A stretch of 9,218 nt of DNA from Nitrospira sp. (GTDB lineage Bacteria; Nitrospirota; Nitrospiria; Nitrospirales; Nitrospiraceae), in contig JACOEF010000474.1 of the NCBI GenBank assembly GCA_024998705.1, positions 1-9,218 on the forward strand, given 5' to 3'. Shown here piece by piece: positions 7,601-9,218 of the stretch. A program made the position numbers and the translations under genes. Position 1 is the first letter of the stretch; the number at the start of each line of letters is the position of its first letter. Under the pieces are notes generated by a model. That model searched no databases. It was given only the letters and a program-made list of their open reading frames with translations, and was not told where the DNA came from.

Positions 7601-8933
7601 CGTCGGCTGTGGGCACACCGGAAGAAATCATCAAGACGTACCCCTTGCAACAGGAAACCATCTGACCGCTCACTGGGGTCGCACAGTTGCCATTGCTGTC
7701 TTTGTTGCAAAAGTAATAGGGGTCGTTCTGCGTGCCCAGGGTGGCGGTATAATCCGCGGGGCTATTGGAGTAACAGGCCGAGCTGTTTTGCTTGTAGTAG
7801 CAGAGGCTCTCGTACAACGTCTCAGCCAGCGGGGCGTTTGGACCGACTGATGAATTGCGGATATTGGTTACGACGGACGAGGTGAGTTTCTGGTCAAAAT
7901 ACATTTGCATACTGCCCGCCACACCATTCGTATTGGTAAACATGACGGCGACGCGCATCTGGTCATAGCGTAGGTTCTGGAACAACCCCGTCGATTGATC
8001 AGCTTGAACTGTCGTCGATTCTGCAGTGAGATCTACCTGAAGGGTGCCCACCGCCGAACTCGAGGCGAAAATGATGTTCGCATCGGACGACCCTGCGGCA
8101 TAGAGACTGCCGCCCGTCACGCCAAAATAGGTATTGGAACTCCCATCTGTCGGCAGACTGAGAGGGTAATAGTACCCGGAGGTAATGCCGCTCGGGAATG
8201 CCGGTGGAGCGGTCATCTTGACGTATGCATAACACGTCTCGTTTCTGCCGGTGCAATTACTTGTACTCCCTCCGCCTCCCGTAGTGGGTTGCGCATAGAT
8301 CTTATTGCAATTGAAAGGAGCAGAGGTGTTGCATTGCGCCGAAGACCCGCTGCCTCCAACTAACGCCTTTTTGGCGAGGTCGATCTTTCGCATGGTGAGC
8401 CAATTAAGAAAATTCCCGTCCCATTCAGTCGTATTCGGACAAGGCGAGGTCGACGATTTATCCGTCGTGCGAGCGGGAACGAAGCTGGGATTTGAATAGG
8501 TATAACAACGTTGAGAATTGAACATGCCGTAATATTCTTTGCTGGAATTGAATGAATCCGTGCTGCCACCCGGAGTCGGACAGCCCGCCACTGGAGAACC
8601 GCTGGTGTTCGTGTTGCAGAGGACAGTATCTGGATTTCCGCCGGAACCGGTCGAACTAGCCGACACATTGGCAGAAATAAACATTGTCTTGCTGTTGTCA
8701 GTGTGTGAGGCAGGATAATAGCCGTAGGCGGCGGGCAGCATGGCCTCGGAAATATCGAGTACAAAGAGGATGTCGGGCGGAACGGTATTATTTATGAAGA
8801 CCGGATAGGACGTATATTTATCCATTGTCGGAGCGGTTGCGCCCTGCACCAATTCGCCGTTCAGTAAAATGATGCAACAGGCGGGCGCCAGACTTCCGAG
8901 AACCGCTCGCTTGCAGGAAAGGAATTGGTTCAT
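4608..8933 (-). CDS. pilY1: type IV pilus tip/assembly protein PilY1
   Basis: This is a 1441-residue secreted protein of the PilY1 family, which primes type IV pilus assembly with minor pilins and acts as a tip adhesin. A signal peptide covers residues 1 to about 32. The VWA-like N-terminal domain starts at PPDILFVLDISEAM (54-65) and includes PLAETLYESLCYY (368-380) and LMISSGVPTADG (434-445). The family linker SASGTAASVLASSSTGEGA (589-607) leads to the C-terminal beta-propeller: RRQVLYVGANDGMLHAFNAG (855-874), YIPYELLPQLQWL (919-931), WGTVLIGGFRFGG (967-979) and VFFGTGRYWDP (1211-1221). Calcium-type loops are at 646-659, 739-750 (D-T-N-A-N-G-A-I-D-S-G-E) and 1120-1128 (DxNxDxxxD, the position of the known PilY1 calcium site). 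The VWA metal site looks degenerate (DISEA for DxSxS, ISSG for TDG). More than 30 cysteines suggest disulfides. The C-terminus (SWSRYVSWMNNRDF) seems native. It follows a minor-pilin gene with a 59-bp gap, so the two are probably one operon. Confidence 0.92.
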   Translation of the reverse strand: MNQFLSCKRAVLGSLAPACCIILLNGELVQGATAPTMDKYTSYPVFINNTVPPDILFVLDISEAMLPAAYGYYPASHTDNSKTMFISANVSASSTGSGGNPDTVLCNTNTSGSPVAGCPTPGGSTDSFNSSKEYYGMFNSQRCYTYSNPSFVPARTTDKSSTSPCPNTTEWDGNFLNWLTMRKIDLAKKALVGGSGSSAQCNTSAPFNCNKIYAQPTTGGGGSTSNCTGRNETCYAYVKMTAPPAFPSGITSGYYYPLSLPTDGSSNTYFGVTGGSLYAAGSSDANIIFASSSAVGTLQVDLTAESTTVQADQSTGLFQNLRYDQMRVAVMFTNTNGVAGSMQMYFDQKLTSSVVTNIRNSSVGPNAPLAETLYESLCYYKQNSSACYSNSPADYTATLGTQNDPYYFCNKDSNGNCATPVSGQMVSCCKGYVLMISSGVPTADGGAPDNQPFGNLMSTAVSNYGLSTTQLDDVGYYGKMNDLRSDLVNRQNITFYSVNAMGGAAGGSMLASGSKWGGFDDSDGNTIPNDAGQTCTFPTGSVLGSGSSTSSSEWDLNRNCEPDTYFNASEGAGLGRAIMDAIQDILKKSASGTAASVLASSSTGEGAVYQAYFYPEDPHGISGSKIRWTGYTTSFFIDSYGNLREDTDGDGRLIYGSDDIVRLKYDPSSGDVMVNRYKDVSPSDGKADSTTPYYSKSLTNTTMAPLWEAGRSLGALDVNATCSTATAGVSCRRIWTWVDTNANGAIDSGEDLVEFAQSNNSRLTPYLNAGASSLTSTGVINFIRGCNGYASGSPCPEQTSLRDRRLTLLDGSTVLWPYGDPINSTPTVVGGPKERYDVIYGDSSYTAFFQRYQSRRQVLYVGANDGMLHAFNAGFYHKGDDPSTTNKEEHGWFTTDSTYAPTSASPRTNPGFRAELWAYIPYELLPQLQWLARTDYTHVYYVDLKPKVTDVRIFTDDGPTGRHPGGWGTVLIGGFRFGGSCGNCTSAAPPMTYTTTFETGRGVETRTFYSAYFVLDVTDPEREPELIGVFTNQSGAGLTTSYPTVLRVNPSSAPDKADNTNAKWFAVFGSGPTGYNGNTTSSQSSQLYALELKGDKSGTLKGPYSTGDSNAFMGDLISYDRNLDYRADAIYGGNDICNSSSCGGTATPAWKGKMYRLTTGQGMQTDPANWGAPTLVVQEFSCVLPCTGTNKVGPITAAPTITSDDSNNVWVFFGTGRYWDPVNDKSNTDVQYFIGVKDFALNGLCDPSVTDCQQKDLLDMSSTVICTVCATGTTQVTGVTGVTTFGGLVTAVSSKRGWYTTLPTSGERSLSIPTLLGGTLLFTTFVPTTDICAVTGSGYLYALFYLTGSAYQEPLIGTYTSGSNTNVTRSLSLGTGLPSSVAVQLTRQGNSAVGSTGGPTPCSGGLNAVVQSSTAALNQVCGKPALSSWSRYVSWMNNRDF

Positions 8934-8942
8934 GACGTGTGC

Positions 8943-8949
8943 CTCTTCC
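8943..8949 (-). promoter_or_regulatory. Shine-Dalgarno of pilY1
   Basis: The minus strand reads GGAAGAG nine bases before the pilY1 ATG (8933-8931). This supports that ATG, which is also the first residue of a complete signal peptide. No promoter was recognised in the 59-bp gap to the upstream pilin gene, which fits co-transcription. Confidence 0.65.
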
Positions 8950-8992
8950 GGTGATGGTTTCTTCGGTGCGGACCGTCCTGCGAATCGTCCAG

Positions 8993-9217
8993 TTACAGTT
9001 TGCGCTTACATCCATCGCCTGCAGCGACGCAGGCATAGACCGCCGTCGTGTGGGTATTGGTTCCCGTTGCGGTGTCCGTAGCCAGACAACTGATCCGATA
9101 ATGAATCTCGACGCCTCCAGCACCGGCACCTTGCCCGTACCCTTCATAGGCCGAAGCGAACACCTGTGCTCCGCCTGAAATTCCTTTTGCGAAAAGTCGA
9201 TCGATGTCGCCGGCGAC
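8993..9217 (-). CDS. C-terminal part of a PilX-type minor pilin (partial)
   Basis: An open minus-strand frame enters from the right edge and ends with TAA at 8995-8993, giving 74 residues. It reads VAGDIDRLFAKGISGGAQVF, then a Gly-rich stretch, IHYRISCLATDTATGTNTHT, TAVYACVAAGDGC and the tail KRKL. The pattern (residue IHYRISC strand, then repeated Thr-rich strand and a short basic tail) fits the C-terminal beta-sheet of PilX/PilV-type minor pilins. Two late cysteines could form the disulfide loop common in pilins. Its place directly upstream of pilY1 matches the usual pilV-pilW-pilX-pilY1 order. The N-terminal prepilin helix lies outside the window, so the family call rests mainly on context; a different pilus assembly protein cannot be excluded. 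Confidence 0.6.
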   Translation of the reverse strand, partial: VAGDIDRLFAKGISGGAQVFASAYEGYGQGAGAGGVEIHYRISCLATDTATGTNTHTTAVYACVAAGDGCKRKL

Positions 9218-9218
9218 C

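Noticed and set aside
5172..8499. Several plus-strand open frames of 60-120 codons inside pilY1
   Set aside because: They lie opposite strongly supported pilY1 sequence, show low-complexity or Arg/Pro-rich translations without recognisable motifs, and lack clear ribosome binding sites.
1..9218. CRISPR array or tandem repeat block
   Set aside because: No regularly spaced repeats were seen on reading the window.

Overview
The window reads as part of a chromosome from a Gram-negative, moderately GC-rich bacterium. A lipoprotein, a UbiA-type quinone-pathway prenyltransferase and a type IV pilus tip protein all point that way. The wording of the UbiA protein and the presence of a caspase-fold lipoprotein recall Nitrospirota (Nitrospira-like) genomes. 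That placement is from memory of the families, not from a search.

Layout from left to right. (1) 46-984, minus: a complete 4-hydroxybenzoate polyprenyltransferase (UbiA), probably starting at a TTG. (2) 1052-3022, plus, divergent from ubiA: a lipoprotein of about 656 residues. Its C-terminal half has a caspase (peptidase C14) fold, but both catalytic positions appear replaced (His to Arg, Cys to Ser). A good sigma70-like promoter lies between the two genes. (3) 3135-3335: a self-contained tRNA-Thr(CGT) unit with a perfect -35 box, a GC-rich discriminator, encoded CCA and a rho-independent terminator. (4) 3282-4607: a decayed mobile-DNA scar just downstream of the tRNA. It holds the C-terminal remnant of a tyrosine recombinase facing the tRNA, then a frameshifted IS481-like transposase pseudogene. 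(5) 4608-9217, minus: the end of a type IV pilus minor-pilin operon. The C-terminal 74 codons of a likely PilX-type minor pilin are followed by a complete 1441-residue PilY1-like tip adhesin.

The genes fall into unrelated blocks: quinone biosynthesis, a cell-envelope lipoprotein, a tRNA gene that apparently served as an integration site, and pilus assembly. The scar separates the tRNA from the pilus operon, and its IS remnant stops 14 bp from the end of pilY1. I see no complete new multi-gene system. The most unusual features are the apparently catalytically dead caspase-fold lipoprotein and the PilY1 whose metal-binding VWA site looks degenerate while its EF-hand-like calcium loops are well preserved.
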